A stretch of 21,581 bases of DNA from JBBQHM01 sp038323965 (GTDB lineage: Bacteria; Verrucomicrobiota; Verrucomicrobiia; Chthoniobacterales; UBA10450): positions 1-21,581 of the forward strand of contig JBBQHM010000031.1 in assembly GCA_038323965.1 (NCBI GenBank), given 5' to 3'. Positions 5,739-14,096 of this stretch are shown piece after piece. The position numbers and the translations under genes were made by a program. Under the pieces are notes generated by a model, which was given only the letters and a program-made list of their open reading frames with translations, had not been told where the DNA came from and did no database searches. Within the stretch, counting starts at the first letter, position 1, and the number at the start of each line of letters is the position of its first letter.

Positions 5739-6392
5739 ATGGCGAGCAGTAAAATCGTCGACCTGCGGAAACTACTGGCGGACCGTTTTGTAAAGCAGCC
5801 TCCAGCGCCAGCCTCCGTCTTACCGACCGGCATATCAGCGCTGGATGAGCAGATCGCAGGCGGATTGCCCAAAGGCGGAATCACCGAGATTACGAGCCCT
5901 CATGCCAGTTCGGGATCGGCCACGCTCCTGACTGCTTTGCTGCACCAAGCCTATCGTGAACGCTATTTTGTAGCGGTTATCGATGCGCGCGATTCATTTG
6001 ATCCGCAGCTGATGGGAAAGCCGATCCTGCAGCATTTACTGTGGATGCGATGTCATAGCGCCCGCGATGCGGTGCGGTGCTCGGATCTTTTATTACGGGA
6101 CGGAAATTTCCCGTTGCTGGTGCTCGATCTAATTCTTAATGCCTCTTCCGAGTTAGCCAGTATCCCGCAGACGACATGGTATCGGCTGCAACGACTGGTC
6201 GAAAACATTCCTACTGCGTTTCTGGTTCTTACCCGGCAAAGCATGGTGGCGAGCGCACAGCTCAAGCTCATCCTGCAAAATCGTTGGGAACTGCAGGACT
6301 TGGAACGTGAACAAAGTTTGGAGCGGCTTGCTTTCTCCGTCCGCCGTTCACATCTCGGTGCCTCAGATCTGCGGCAACAACTTGTCAGCTAA
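5739..6392 (+). CDS. imuA: ImuA, RecA-like partner of the SOS mutasome
   Basis: ImuA is the RecA/SulA-like subunit of the damage-inducible ImuA-ImuB-DnaE2 translesion synthesis system. The 217-residue protein has the family layout: an N-terminal lead (KIVDLRKLLADRF), then LPTGISALDEQIAGGLPKGG. The P-loop region (about 53-62, SPHASSGSAT) has lost the Lys of a true Walker A, as in many ImuA proteins, so ATP hydrolysis is doubtful. A Walker-B-like strand follows (FPLLVLDLILNASSEL), and the C-terminal part has FLVLTRQSMVASAQLKL. The start ATG at 5739 follows a perfect LexA box. The stop TAA shares one base with the imuB ATG, which indicates coupling. Assignment rests on family pattern plus lexA and imuB as neighbours. 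Confidence 0.85.
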   Translation: MASSKIVDLRKLLADRFVKQPPAPASVLPTGISALDEQIAGGLPKGGITEITSPHASSGSATLLTALLHQAYRERYFVAVIDARDSFDPQLMGKPILQHLLWMRCHSARDAVRCSDLLLRDGNFPLLVLDLILNASSELASIPQTTWYRLQRLVENIPTAFLVLTRQSMVASAQLKLILQNRWELQDLEREQSLERLAFSVRRSHLGASDLRQQLVS

Positions 6393-6913
6393 TGTTTGCG
6401 ACAATCTGGTTGCCAAAGTTTTACCTCCAGGCTGCGACCCGGCATCAACCGGAATTGCGCGACGAGGCGATTGCTGTCCTGGACGGAGAGGCAACCAAAG
6501 CTGTTTTGCTGGAAATTAATGACAAGGCAGAGCGCGCTGGCGTTGGGGCGGGGATGGCGCCAAGCCAGGGGTTAGCGCGCTGCCTGAGTTTAATCATCAA
6601 AGCACGGGCACTCACCCAGGAACAATGCCTCACTGACTTGCTTCTCGAGCATGCATTTTCCCTTGCTCCATTCGTTGAAGCAACCGGTCGCGGAACTTGC
6701 GTCGTACAATTTACGGACTGGCGTCGCGTTACGGAAAAGGCGCACGACGTAGTCGAAAGACTTGCCAGACTGGATGTGATCGCACGCGTGGGTATCGCCA
6801 CCAATGCCGACACGAGTCTTCTCGCCGCGCATGCCGCGACGCCGGTTCTCCTGGTGGAAACCGCGCTGGAGTTTTTGGCGCCGTTACCGATCGAGACGCT
6901 CGCGGTCGGCTGA
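6392..6913 (+). pseudogene. imuB: ImuB (inactive Y-family polymerase), 3'-truncated
   Basis: The frame encodes the N-terminal 173 residues of an ImuB-type Y-family protein (normally about 450-550). It has the start MFATIWLPKFYLQAATRHQP, the fingers segment AERAGVGAGMAPSQGLARC, the palm part TRKxAHDV-like (VTEKAHDVVERLARL), IATNADTSLLAAHAA, and the end FLAPLPIETLAVG. The acidic residues that bind metal in active polymerases are replaced (ATIWLPKF in place of the usual VDxDxF), as is known for ImuB. After FLAPLPIETL family proteins continue into thumb and little-finger domains and a beta-clamp site; here a TGA follows, and beyond it lies aquaporin sequence on the other strand. The clamp-binding and DnaE2-recruiting part is therefore gone. 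This is probably a pseudogene unless the N-terminal fragment has kept a role. Confidence 0.85.
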
Positions 6914-7585
6914 GGCAGAGACCACCGGAGGCGTTTTCTCGATGAACACACGATAGACAAAACCACCAGCCGCACCGCCCAGGAGCGGCCCGATCCAGTA
7001 GACGTAATGCGCTTTCCAAAAACTGGCGGCAACAGCCGGACCGAAGACTCGCGCTGGGTTCATCGCGGCGCCAGTGAGCGGACCGCCGAATAAAATGTCG
7101 AAGGTGATGGTAGCGCCGATGGCCAGGCCCGCGACACGGCGTCCTCGCTCGTCCACCCCCGTCGCGTGCACGACAAAGACCAGGAAAAAGGTAAGGATAG
7201 CCTCCACCAGAATGCCCTGGCCGGGCGTTAGCGCCATCGCGAGCTGCGGGGTCCCGGTGACGACGACATCGCGTCCGAACAAGCTCAGGCAAATGAGTGC
7301 GGCCGCGATCGCGCCCAGTAATTGCGCAACCCAGTAACGCAGGGCCTGCCCAATTTGCATGTGCCCTCCACAGAGCAATCCGAAGGTGACGGCCGGATTT
7401 AATTGCCCACCCGAAATATGCATCGTGGCCGAGACGAAGGCGGCAATGGTGAGTCCGTGTGCGAGAGCGACCGCCACTACATCATGGCCTGCAGTTTTGA
7501 TCGCGCCGATGCCTACAAAAATTAAGGCGAAGGTTCCGATGAATTCGGCGAGCAAAGGGCGGAATTTAGTCATCCTGCGATGCAA
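6884..7585 (-). CDS. Aquaporin (MIP family) with TIP-like selectivity filter
   Basis: A six-helix membrane channel for water and possibly small neutral solutes. The two half-helix motifs are present: NPA at 63-65 (HISGGQLNPAVTFG) and NPA-R at 176-179 (TGAAMNPARVFGP). Aligning by these motifs to E. coli AqpZ, the aromatic/arginine filter would be H43, I164, A173 and R179 instead of Phe, His, Thr and Arg. This is the pattern of plant tonoplast intrinsic proteins, and other segments (VALAHGLTIAAF, YWVAQLLGAIAAALI) also look TIP-like. An alternative start is the ATG at 7573. The last codons (6913-6884) are antisense to imuB, so the native tail was probably replaced at a rearrangement junction. 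It is last in the long minus-strand gene run, 29 bases after the TPR gene. Confidence 0.92.
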   Translation of the reverse strand: MHRRMTKFRPLLAEFIGTFALIFVGIGAIKTAGHDVVAVALAHGLTIAAFVSATMHISGGQLNPAVTFGLLCGGHMQIGQALRYWVAQLLGAIAAALICLSLFGRDVVVTGTPQLAMALTPGQGILVEAILTFFLVFVVHATGVDERGRRVAGLAIGATITFDILFGGPLTGAAMNPARVFGPAVAASFWKAHYVYWIGPLLGGAAGGFVYRVFIEKTPPVVSASADRERLDR

Positions 7586-7614
7586 TCAAATCGCGGTGTG
7601 AATGACAATAAACT

Positions 7615-10059
7615 CTAGCTAGTCGCCGCCGTGGGATAGCGCTCGTGGAGTTGGCGTGTCGCCTTCTCGGCTTCGTCCAGTTTGCCCGCGCGCTGGAATG
7701 CACCGGCCGCCTTCTGCAAAGCCCGCGGGGTGACGGCTGCGTCGTCGTACAGTAGAGCGACGCTCATGAATGCCTTGCCCGCTTCTTCGAAGCGCCCGCG
7801 CTCCATTTGCACATCGCCGGCGAGCATTCGCGCTTCCGCGCTGACGCGACCTTCGGGCTGCAGCTTCATGATTTCCTCCGCGATCCTCTGCGCGTCGTCA
7901 GGTTTGTGCGCCGCAATCTTGGTAGCTCCCAGAGCGAGTAATGCCTTGGCTTTCCCGGCGGGATCGGTGGCGCTCTGCAGGTAACGTGTATAAGCCGCGT
8001 CGGCCTCGGCAAGCTTGTTCAGCTTCATCTCGGTTTCACCCAGGTAAAACCAGAAATCGGCCTTCGTATTCTCGCCAGTCGCGCGACCACGCGCCGTCAG
8101 GTATTTCTCAGCCTGAGGATAATTTCTGTCGTTGTAATTATTGATCCCAAGCCATTCCAGGATGTCCCCAGGCACTGCGCCGCTCGGATTGGAAGCCAGA
8201 AATGCGTCCACTTCTCGCGTCGCTGAAGGCCGATCTTTCGCATAGAAAAATGCCGAAATGATCCGGATGGACGCCAGGTTGTAGTATTGCTCCCGGCCGA
8301 GCTTTCTCGCGGCGTCCAGCGCGGGGAGGGCTCGCTTAAAGTCCTTCGACTCGAACGCGGCCTTGCCAATGTAAAAGTTTGCCTGCGCCGCGGCGGGAGA
8401 TTTTGGAAATTCCTTCAAGAGCTGTTGAAAAGTATCGGCGCAGGCACGCGCATTCCCCTGCTCGTTGAGCAGCATCGCCTTCTGCTGCAGCGCGGCTTCG
8501 CGTTCCCGCACATTCGGAAAATTTGTTAGTAAAAACGTAAAGTCAGCAATCGCCGCGTCGGGATTTTTGCTTAGCTGATAGGCAATCGCCCGCTGCATGA
8601 CGGCGGCCGGCACCTGAGGATTATCGGGAAATCCTTTCAGGAAATAACTGAACGCCTCGATCGTACGCGGCAGGTCCTTGGACTGCGCGTAGCACCAACC
8701 AAGCTTATAGGCGGCTTCACCACGAAGTTTCGGGGCGAGCTGCGAAGCACGAAGTTCCTCATACACGGGTGCCGCATCGGCAAACTTCTGTTGTTTATAA
8801 AGTGTCTCCGCTTTTAACAATTTTGCCTGGTCAGCACGCTCGGCGGTTGGACTCATCTGCAGAAACGCGTCGACCTCGGCGATGACGCCATTTGGATTCG
8901 AATTGTAGATGTTAATCAGCCGTTGGTATTGCGCGTCTTTCGCCTCTTCCCGGTTCGGGAACTTCGCGATGACCTGGCGATAAACCTCCTCCGCTTCCTT
9001 CGGGTGCCCGAGCTGCCGCTGCGCGTTGCCGGCGAGCAAAAGCATTTCGGCTTTGGCATCGTCCGGTAATTGGTCTTGCACCTTCTTCTGCTCCGCAACG
9101 AACACCGCCAATTGCCCGGTTTGGAAGTAAAGCCGCAAGAGAGAATCCTGTGCGATCGCGCGCCAGCGCCCCCCCTCCGGGATGCCGCGCGCTTTTTGCA
9201 ACAAGGTTTGCGCGCGATCCACCATGCCTTTATCGGTTTTGCCGCGTTCCGACTGGACCAAGTCCAAAACCAGAAGGCCGCCTCGCGTCGCATATTCCGC
9301 TTTCGCCGCCGGCTTGGCACTTTCGTTCACAAGCGCTTCGTATTGCTTGAGGGCATCGGCCTTCCGACCTTTCGTGATGAATATCTTCGCTGCGGCGGAG
9401 CGTGAATCTTCGCGGAAAGGATTCGGATTCTTTGCGTCGATCACTTGTACATAGAGATCGCTCGCTTCATCTTTGCGATTAAGAATCTCGAGGCAGCGCG
9501 CCTCGTAGTAGCGGGCAAATAAAGCGATGGCTGGCTCCTTCGATTTCGCAGCGGCGCGATGAAACATCGAAAGCGCGCTGCCAAAATCTTTCTGATTGAA
9601 AGCTATTTCGCCCAGCGCACACGCGGCCGTTGCGGCATATTCGCTGTCGCCGAATTTATCGACGACGATTTGTAAATTGGCGTGCGCCTGCGTCAGCTTA
9701 TTCAGCGCACGGAATGCAAGACCTAGGGAGAAATACGCGCTCGCCCGCCCACTTGCGCTTGGGAAGTCGCTAAGAAACTTCTCATACTCCGGCACGGCCA
9801 GATCGTACATCTTGCCCGTAAAGAGCTCATTCGCGTAATCGAGCTGGCGCTTATCCTGCGCCTCTGCGTGCGCCGGTGGCTCGTCCGGCGGATTGGAAGC
9901 GTCACGGTCCGGGGAGGGTGCATCATCCGCGGGAAGCGCTCTCGCCACCGGTGGATCCTCGACCGGCTGGGCGCGACGAACTGGCGGTGCGTTCTGGGCA
10001 GACGCGGCGGCGAGCGCAAATACCACGCCCGCGCAGACAGCGCGGCGCATCATTTTCAT
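7615..10059 (-). CDS. Large periplasmic tetratricopeptide-repeat protein
   Basis: The frame is open to 10104, but the ATG at 10059 is preferred: it overlaps the exbD stop as ATGA and gives a signal peptide (MKMMRRAVCAGVVFALAAAS). The mature part starts with a Pro/Asp-rich, probably disordered segment (about 25-80). Then TPR-type helical pairs fill the rest of the 814 residues, for example LDYANELFTGKMYDLAVPEY, YFSLGLAFRALNKLTQAHAN and AYKLGWCYAQSKDLPRTIEA. These resemble the periplasmic YbgF/CpoB/BamD-like outer-membrane assembly TPR proteins in style, but no single family fits such a long protein. Position after exbB-exbD suggests it works with that proton-driven inner-membrane motor, perhaps as a scaffold across the periplasm. 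The function itself is not known from sequence. Confidence 0.85.
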   Translation of the reverse strand: MKMMRRAVCAGVVFALAAASAQNAPPVRRAQPVEDPPVARALPADDAPSPDRDASNPPDEPPAHAEAQDKRQLDYANELFTGKMYDLAVPEYEKFLSDFPSASGRASAYFSLGLAFRALNKLTQAHANLQIVVDKFGDSEYAATAACALGEIAFNQKDFGSALSMFHRAAAKSKEPAIALFARYYEARCLEILNRKDEASDLYVQVIDAKNPNPFREDSRSAAAKIFITKGRKADALKQYEALVNESAKPAAKAEYATRGGLLVLDLVQSERGKTDKGMVDRAQTLLQKARGIPEGGRWRAIAQDSLLRLYFQTGQLAVFVAEQKKVQDQLPDDAKAEMLLLAGNAQRQLGHPKEAEEVYRQVIAKFPNREEAKDAQYQRLINIYNSNPNGVIAEVDAFLQMSPTAERADQAKLLKAETLYKQQKFADAAPVYEELRASQLAPKLRGEAAYKLGWCYAQSKDLPRTIEAFSYFLKGFPDNPQVPAAVMQRAIAYQLSKNPDAAIADFTFLLTNFPNVREREAALQQKAMLLNEQGNARACADTFQQLLKEFPKSPAAAQANFYIGKAAFESKDFKRALPALDAARKLGREQYYNLASIRIISAFFYAKDRPSATREVDAFLASNPSGAVPGDILEWLGINNYNDRNYPQAEKYLTARGRATGENTKADFWFYLGETEMKLNKLAEADAAYTRYLQSATDPAGKAKALLALGATKIAAHKPDDAQRIAEEIMKLQPEGRVSAEARMLAGDVQMERGRFEEAGKAFMSVALLYDDAAVTPRALQKAAGAFQRAGKLDEAEKATRQLHERYPTAATS

Positions 10060-10463
10060 TTTGCGGTGGCGAACGCAACGTTTGTGACGCCCGCTTCGCT
10101 GCAAATGTTCAACACGCCAACCACGTTTTTATACGCGCCTGTCTCATCACCACGAATCACGACCGCCTGATCAGCGTTCAGCTGCACCAATTGTTTCAGA
10201 AGATCGCTTAGCTCAGAGCCGTTTAACGTTCGCCTGTTCACGACGACGTTCCCGTCCGCCTTGACGTTGACGACGACGTCTCCGATCGGCGCACTTTTTT
10301 CCTTGGCCGCGCTCGCCTTGGGAACTTTGACGTCGAGCTCGTTCTCATTTCGCGCAGCGTTCCACGTCATCAAAAAGAAAATCAGCAGCAACAACAGCAC
10401 GTCGACGAGCGGCGCGAGTTGGATGCCTGGGTGCTGCAGGGGCGCCCGGCTGCGGAGGTTCAT
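10056..10463 (-). CDS. exbD: ExbD/TolR-family biopolymer transport protein
   Basis: Small single-pass inner-membrane protein that, with ExbB/TolQ, uses the proton gradient to energise a periplasmic or outer-membrane process. The 135 residues have the family layout: a short basic N-terminus (MNLRSRAPLQ), one membrane helix with the functionally key Asp at 21 (LVDVLLLLLIFFLM), then a periplasmic domain ending in AVVIRGDETGAYKNVVGVLN and AGVTNVAFATAK. It follows exbB by 31 bases and overlaps the TPR gene as ATGA, so the three are almost certainly one unit. No TonB-like gene is seen next to it, which leaves the partner (TonB, Pal or another) open. Confidence 0.93.
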   Translation of the reverse strand: MNLRSRAPLQHPGIQLAPLVDVLLLLLIFFLMTWNAARNENELDVKVPKASAAKEKSAPIGDVVVNVKADGNVVVNRRTLNGSELSDLLKQLVQLNADQAVVIRGDETGAYKNVVGVLNICSEAGVTNVAFATAK

Positions 10464-10494
10464 GTGAGATTAGAAACGCCGACTGCCCCGGCGC

Positions 10495-11277
10495 TCAAAA
10501 TTCGTCTTCGAGCAAAGCGGGGGCGCGTTCCGGCCGCTTGCTGCCATACTGCACAGAGAGCAACGCGAGGATATGGGTGACAGCTGCCTCGAGATCCGAG
10601 ATCAACTTTTGCACGCGGCCTCGAAAGAGCGCGTAGAAAATCATCGCGGGAATGCCGATCGTGAGGCCAGCCGAGGTGTTGATCAACGCTTCGCTAATGC
10701 CGCGGGAAAGCAACGCGTAGCGCGCCGTGCCGAGATCGCCACTGAGCGCTCCGAATGAAGTGATGATGCCAAAGACGGTTCCGAGCAGACCGATCAGCGG
10801 CGCGATCGTGCCAATGTCTGCGAGGTATGCGACGCGATTGTTCAAGCTCGAGGCAATGCGTGTTCCCTCGGTCTCGGCGATCTCGCGTATTTGCGCAAAA
10901 TCGGCGTTCGGATTCTTGGTGCTGAAATCGAGCACCTTCTGCACGACGCGCGCGATCGCTTCGCCGTGACGGTTCGACACTGCCAGCAAACCGAGATGAT
11001 CACGCTTACGCAGGAGCGCATCAGCGGTTGCCATGAAGCCACTCGAGACGACCGCGCCTTTGCGAATCGTGAGAAAATAAACAATCACGAGCATGAGCGA
11101 GACAACCGATAACGCGAGCAGCGCATACATCACGGGGCCGGCGCCGAGAATGGCGTCGAGGACGCTTTTTGCGTGCGGGAGATCGGGAGTGATCACCGCA
11201 CCGGCCGGTGAAGCGATCTGCGCGAGCGACGGCAGGGCGCTCGCCAGCACAGCAAGCAGCGAAAGAAAAGCTTTCAT
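10495..11277 (-). CDS. exbB: MotA/TolQ/ExbB proton-channel family protein
   Basis: Inner-membrane proton-channel subunit that works with ExbD. The 260-residue product has an N-terminal signal-like segment (MKAFLSLLAVLASALPSLAQ) and a short periplasmic stretch. The first membrane helix follows (about 50-72, MYALLALSVVSLMLVIVYFL), then a cytoplasmic loop and the conserved C-terminal pair: YLADIGTIAPLIGLLGTVFG, then EALINTSAGLTIGIPAMIFY. The Thr and Pro residues of these two helices are those lining the channel in the family. The N-terminal extension occurs in ExbB of many Gram-negative bacteria. It precedes exbD by 31 bases and follows glgE by 49 bases on the same strand. Distinguishing ExbB from TolQ is not possible from this alone. 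Confidence 0.92.
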   Translation of the reverse strand: MKAFLSLLAVLASALPSLAQIASPAGAVITPDLPHAKSVLDAILGAGPVMYALLALSVVSLMLVIVYFLTIRKGAVVSSGFMATADALLRKRDHLGLLAVSNRHGEAIARVVQKVLDFSTKNPNADFAQIREIAETEGTRIASSLNNRVAYLADIGTIAPLIGLLGTVFGIITSFGALSGDLGTARYALLSRGISEALINTSAGLTIGIPAMIFYALFRGRVQKLISDLEAAVTHILALLSVQYGSKRPERAPALLEDEF

Positions 11278-11326
11278 CCGGAAATCGCGTGAAGACTACG
11301 CGGCGCGTTGTCGGTATGCAAATGAC

Positions 11327-13315
11327 TCACGCTGGTCGCGTCACCGAATCAAGAGGGCGAACCCGGAAAACATGCGCCGGTCGCACGTGCGGATCCAGTT
11401 CCACATAGTTGCGACGGCTTTGCCAAATATAGCGCTCGTCAGTGAGAAGATCGTGCACTTCGTAAGGACCGCTCGCTTCAGACCCGAATTCATCCATCGG
11501 AACATCAATGTAGGAATGATGCATGCGGTACGGATCGAGATTTACGACAACAAGAATGATGTTGTCGCGCGCTGTCGTCATTTTTGAGTAGCAGAGGATT
11601 GCGTCGCTATCCGCATGATGAAAACGAAGGTTGTCGTATTCATGCAACGCGCGATTCTCGCGCCGTATTTTATTTAGCTGCGTGATCCAATCCTTGATGT
11701 GTCCCGGGCCATTCCAGTCGCGCTCTTTCAGCTGATACTTTTCCGAATCCGCGTACTCTTCGCGACCTGGCAGCGCTTCGCTCTCGCAGAGCTCGAACCC
11801 ACTGTAGATGCCGTAAACACTCGACAGCGTCGCGGCCAGCAGAGCGCGTTGCATAAACATGGCGCGCCCGCCGGTTTGCAGGTGAGTTGGTAAAATATCC
11901 GGCGTGTTCGTGAACAGATTCCCGCGAAAATAATCGCGCATCTCCGTCTGGGTGAGTTCGGTGAAATATTCCACCAGCTCCTGTTTCGCAGTTCGCCAGG
12001 TAAAATAGGTGTAGCTCTGCGTGAAGCCGGCCTTGGCCAGCGCCTTCATTATTTTGGGGCGCGTAAACGCCTCGGAAAGAAAGATGACGTCAGGGAATTT
12101 CGCATGCACCCGCGTGATTAAATATTCCCAGAACGGCACTGGCTTCGTATGCGGATTGTCCACGCGAAAAATTCGCACTCCACGCTCCGTCCAAAAAAGG
12201 ATGATGCTCGTCATTTCATCCCATAGTTCCTGCCAATTCGGGCACCTGAAATTCAGCGGGTAAATGTCTTCATATTTCTTGGGCGGATTCTCGGCGTATT
12301 TAATCGTCCCGTCCGGCCGTTTGAAAAACCACTCCGGGTGCGCTTCGACATAGGGATGGTCCGGCGAACAATTGATCGCGAAATCCAACGCGATCTCCAT
12401 CCCCCGCGCGCGCACTTCTTTCTCCAGCCATTCGAAATCCTCGAGCGTTCCAAGCGCCGGCTCGACATCCTTGTGGCCGCCGCCGTTGGGCGCATTAATG
12501 AGACGATTCCCTATCGCGTATGGCACGCCCGGATCGGGCGGCGCCGAAATCAGTGAGTTGTTCGGACCTTTACGATTGGTAAAGCCGATGGGATGAATCG
12601 GCGGGAAATAGATGACATCGAATCCCATCGCTTTCGCGTCGTCGATGCGAGGGAGACAATCGCGAAAAGTCGATCCGCGATCTGCGCGACCCTCGGCCGA
12701 GCGCGGGAAAAATTCGTACCAAGCCGCGGTGCGCGCTGTCTTCCGATCGACGATGACGCGCGGCGGAGGTGCATACTGTGTTCCGTTCGCGCGGTCGGGA
12801 TAAGTCGACATCAGCACCTCCAGTTCCCCTGAGTGCGCGATCGCGTTGATGGTTTTGTTATCCGTCGACCTGATGTAGACGGCTAGTTCCTGCAGACGGG
12901 CGCGGTCGACGGGATTTCGTGCACGCAACGCCGCTTCGTCCAGAATGGCGGCTCCCTCCAGGGCTTCACTCGAGAGAGTTTCTATCCCCGCCTCGAACTT
13001 GGCGCCAAATTCGTGCTGCCAATTGCGAAAGTGATCGGTCCACGCTTCCACGGTATATTCATAGGTGACGTTTTCGTAGAGAGTGCACGCCCCGCGCCAG
13101 CGATCATTCCCCGCATCCAGCATCGGTGTTTCGTGCCAGATCTTCTCGGTGACCACGCGCCATTTTAGGATCGCCGCGACAACATCATGGCCATCTTTGA
13201 AAATGTCGGCCTCAACCACGAGATCATCCCCCACGATCCTTTTCGCGGGATAACGGCCGCCGTCGATTAACGGCGAAAGGTTTTCGATGACTGCAGTAGG
13301 AAAGCCCCGAGGCAT
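11327..13315 (-). CDS. glgE: Alpha-1,4-glucan:maltose-1-phosphate maltosyltransferase (GlgE)
   Basis: GlgE extends alpha-1,4-glucans using maltose-1-phosphate in the trehalose-to-glycogen route. The 662-residue protein has an N-terminal DUF3416-type domain (VVEADIFKDGHDVVAAILKW, TYEYTVEAWTDHF), a GH13 (beta-alpha)8 domain and a C-terminal beta domain. Active-site positions are the nucleophile D386 (FRVDNPHTKP), acid/base E415 (FLSEAFTRPK) and D473 (FTNTPDILPTH). The donor-site region IYFPPIHPIGFTNRKG is typical. Length and start (MPRGFPTAVIENLSPLIDGG) fit the family. The partner genes of the pathway (treS, mak, glgB) are not in the window. It sits 48 bases after a regulator gene and near a sugar-type ABC ATPase, a setting that suggests sugar-related control but does not prove it. 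Confidence 0.95.
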   Translation of the reverse strand: MPRGFPTAVIENLSPLIDGGRYPAKRIVGDDLVVEADIFKDGHDVVAAILKWRVVTEKIWHETPMLDAGNDRWRGACTLYENVTYEYTVEAWTDHFRNWQHEFGAKFEAGIETLSSEALEGAAILDEAALRARNPVDRARLQELAVYIRSTDNKTINAIAHSGELEVLMSTYPDRANGTQYAPPPRVIVDRKTARTAAWYEFFPRSAEGRADRGSTFRDCLPRIDDAKAMGFDVIYFPPIHPIGFTNRKGPNNSLISAPPDPGVPYAIGNRLINAPNGGGHKDVEPALGTLEDFEWLEKEVRARGMEIALDFAINCSPDHPYVEAHPEWFFKRPDGTIKYAENPPKKYEDIYPLNFRCPNWQELWDEMTSIILFWTERGVRIFRVDNPHTKPVPFWEYLITRVHAKFPDVIFLSEAFTRPKIMKALAKAGFTQSYTYFTWRTAKQELVEYFTELTQTEMRDYFRGNLFTNTPDILPTHLQTGGRAMFMQRALLAATLSSVYGIYSGFELCESEALPGREEYADSEKYQLKERDWNGPGHIKDWITQLNKIRRENRALHEYDNLRFHHADSDAILCYSKMTTARDNIILVVVNLDPYRMHHSYIDVPMDEFGSEASGPYEVHDLLTDERYIWQSRRNYVELDPHVRPAHVFRVRPLDSVTRPA

Positions 13316-13363
13316 GGGGCGTCAATCAACTGAAATTCAGTCCGGGCGAAAGCGAAAATGCCG

Positions 13364-14005
13364 CTAGGCCGAGAAGTGGAACGTGCACTCGTATTGTCCC
13401 GAGTCCCGTTTTTCCTCGCGTCGCACCTTGGTGCCAAGCAGTTTCTCGAATAAATCCTGCTCGAGCCGCCCGATGATCGGGAAGCGTTCCGAGAGATTCA
13501 TCACGGGTGAATGGCACTCCAGAATGTGTGGTCCGCCATTGTCCTCCCCGGTGCAGAATTGCGACATATAACCGTCGGCATCACGCAGTTTCGCCAGCGA
13601 TTTCGCGCGATCGACAACGGTTTCGCCCTTCACCACTCCCTTCATCGCGGCACAACGCTGTTCGTAAACGTTATAGAGCAGCTTCTCGGGCGCGTTCGGG
13701 CCAAACATCTCATGAATCGATTTCAGCAGGTCGATCGTAAATTGATTGCTGTCGCTCGCAAACAGATCGTGCGTGCGGTTGGTGAGTCGATAAACCATCT
13801 CCGGACGCCCCATTTTTTGAGGCCGGCGCCAGGTATCAAGGTAGCCGTCGCGCTCGAGCGTGAGACAATGCTGCTTGATGCCCATGTAACTCATCTTAAG
13901 ACGCTCGACGAGCTCGTTAACCGATAGTCCGCGAGTGCGTTTAAGGGCATTCACAATCTCCAGCCGCTGCGTGCGGCCAATCTCGGCAAGTAATCTCTGG
14001 TTCAT
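13364..14005 (-). CDS. Winged-helix regulator with SufR-like C-terminal cysteines
   Basis: The 213-residue protein begins with a winged helix of the ArsR/DeoR type (about 8-75: RTQRLEIVNALKRTRGLSVN, SYMGIKQHCLTLERDGYLDT). The wing follows (RPQKMGRPEMVYRLTN). The C-terminal part resembles SufR-type Fe-S-sensing repressors, with cysteines at 151, 164 and 207 in the spacing C-x12-C-x42-C (FCTGEDNGGPHILECHSP, YECTFHF). SufR proteins carry a C-x12-C pair and further cysteines nearer the end. One position expected to be Cys between 164 and 207 has no Cys, so a cluster could be bound only with a different fourth ligand or by a dimer. It is 48 bases upstream of glgE and 91 bases after the ABC ATPase. 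The target genes are unknown; glgE or the local run is a guess. Confidence 0.72.
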   Translation of the reverse strand: MNQRLLAEIGRTQRLEIVNALKRTRGLSVNELVERLKMSYMGIKQHCLTLERDGYLDTWRRPQKMGRPEMVYRLTNRTHDLFASDSNQFTIDLLKSIHEMFGPNAPEKLLYNVYEQRCAAMKGVVKGETVVDRAKSLAKLRDADGYMSQFCTGEDNGGPHILECHSPVMNLSERFPIIGRLEQDLFEKLLGTKVRREEKRDSGQYECTFHFSA

Positions 14006-14074
14006 CTCGGCTGGGCCCGTTATCTACTAATTACGCATCGGCTGCAATACCAATTTTCGGGCGCAAATCCCCTG

Positions 14075-14091
14075 CGTTAAGCTTTTTAACG
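14075..14091. promoter_or_regulatory. Small inverted repeat between the ABC ATPase and regulator genes
   Basis: CGTTAAGCTTTTTAACG is a 6-base perfect stem with a 5-base loop. It lies in the 91-base gap, after the ABC ATPase stop and 70 bases before the regulator ATG in transcription direction. It could be a weak terminator, without a clear T-run, or an operator for the regulator. Chance is also possible. Confidence 0.25.
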
Positions 14092-14096
14092 ATGAG

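Noticed and set aside
6729..7292. 187-codon minus-strand frame overlapping the aquaporin and imuB genes
   Set aside because: Its composition is Arg-rich and low in hydrophobic residues, as expected of an out-of-frame shadow of the GC-rich aquaporin gene.
13326..13517. 63-codon minus-strand frame overlapping the regulator's 3' end
   Set aside because: It is out of frame with the regulator, has no start context, and most of it is covered by the real gene.
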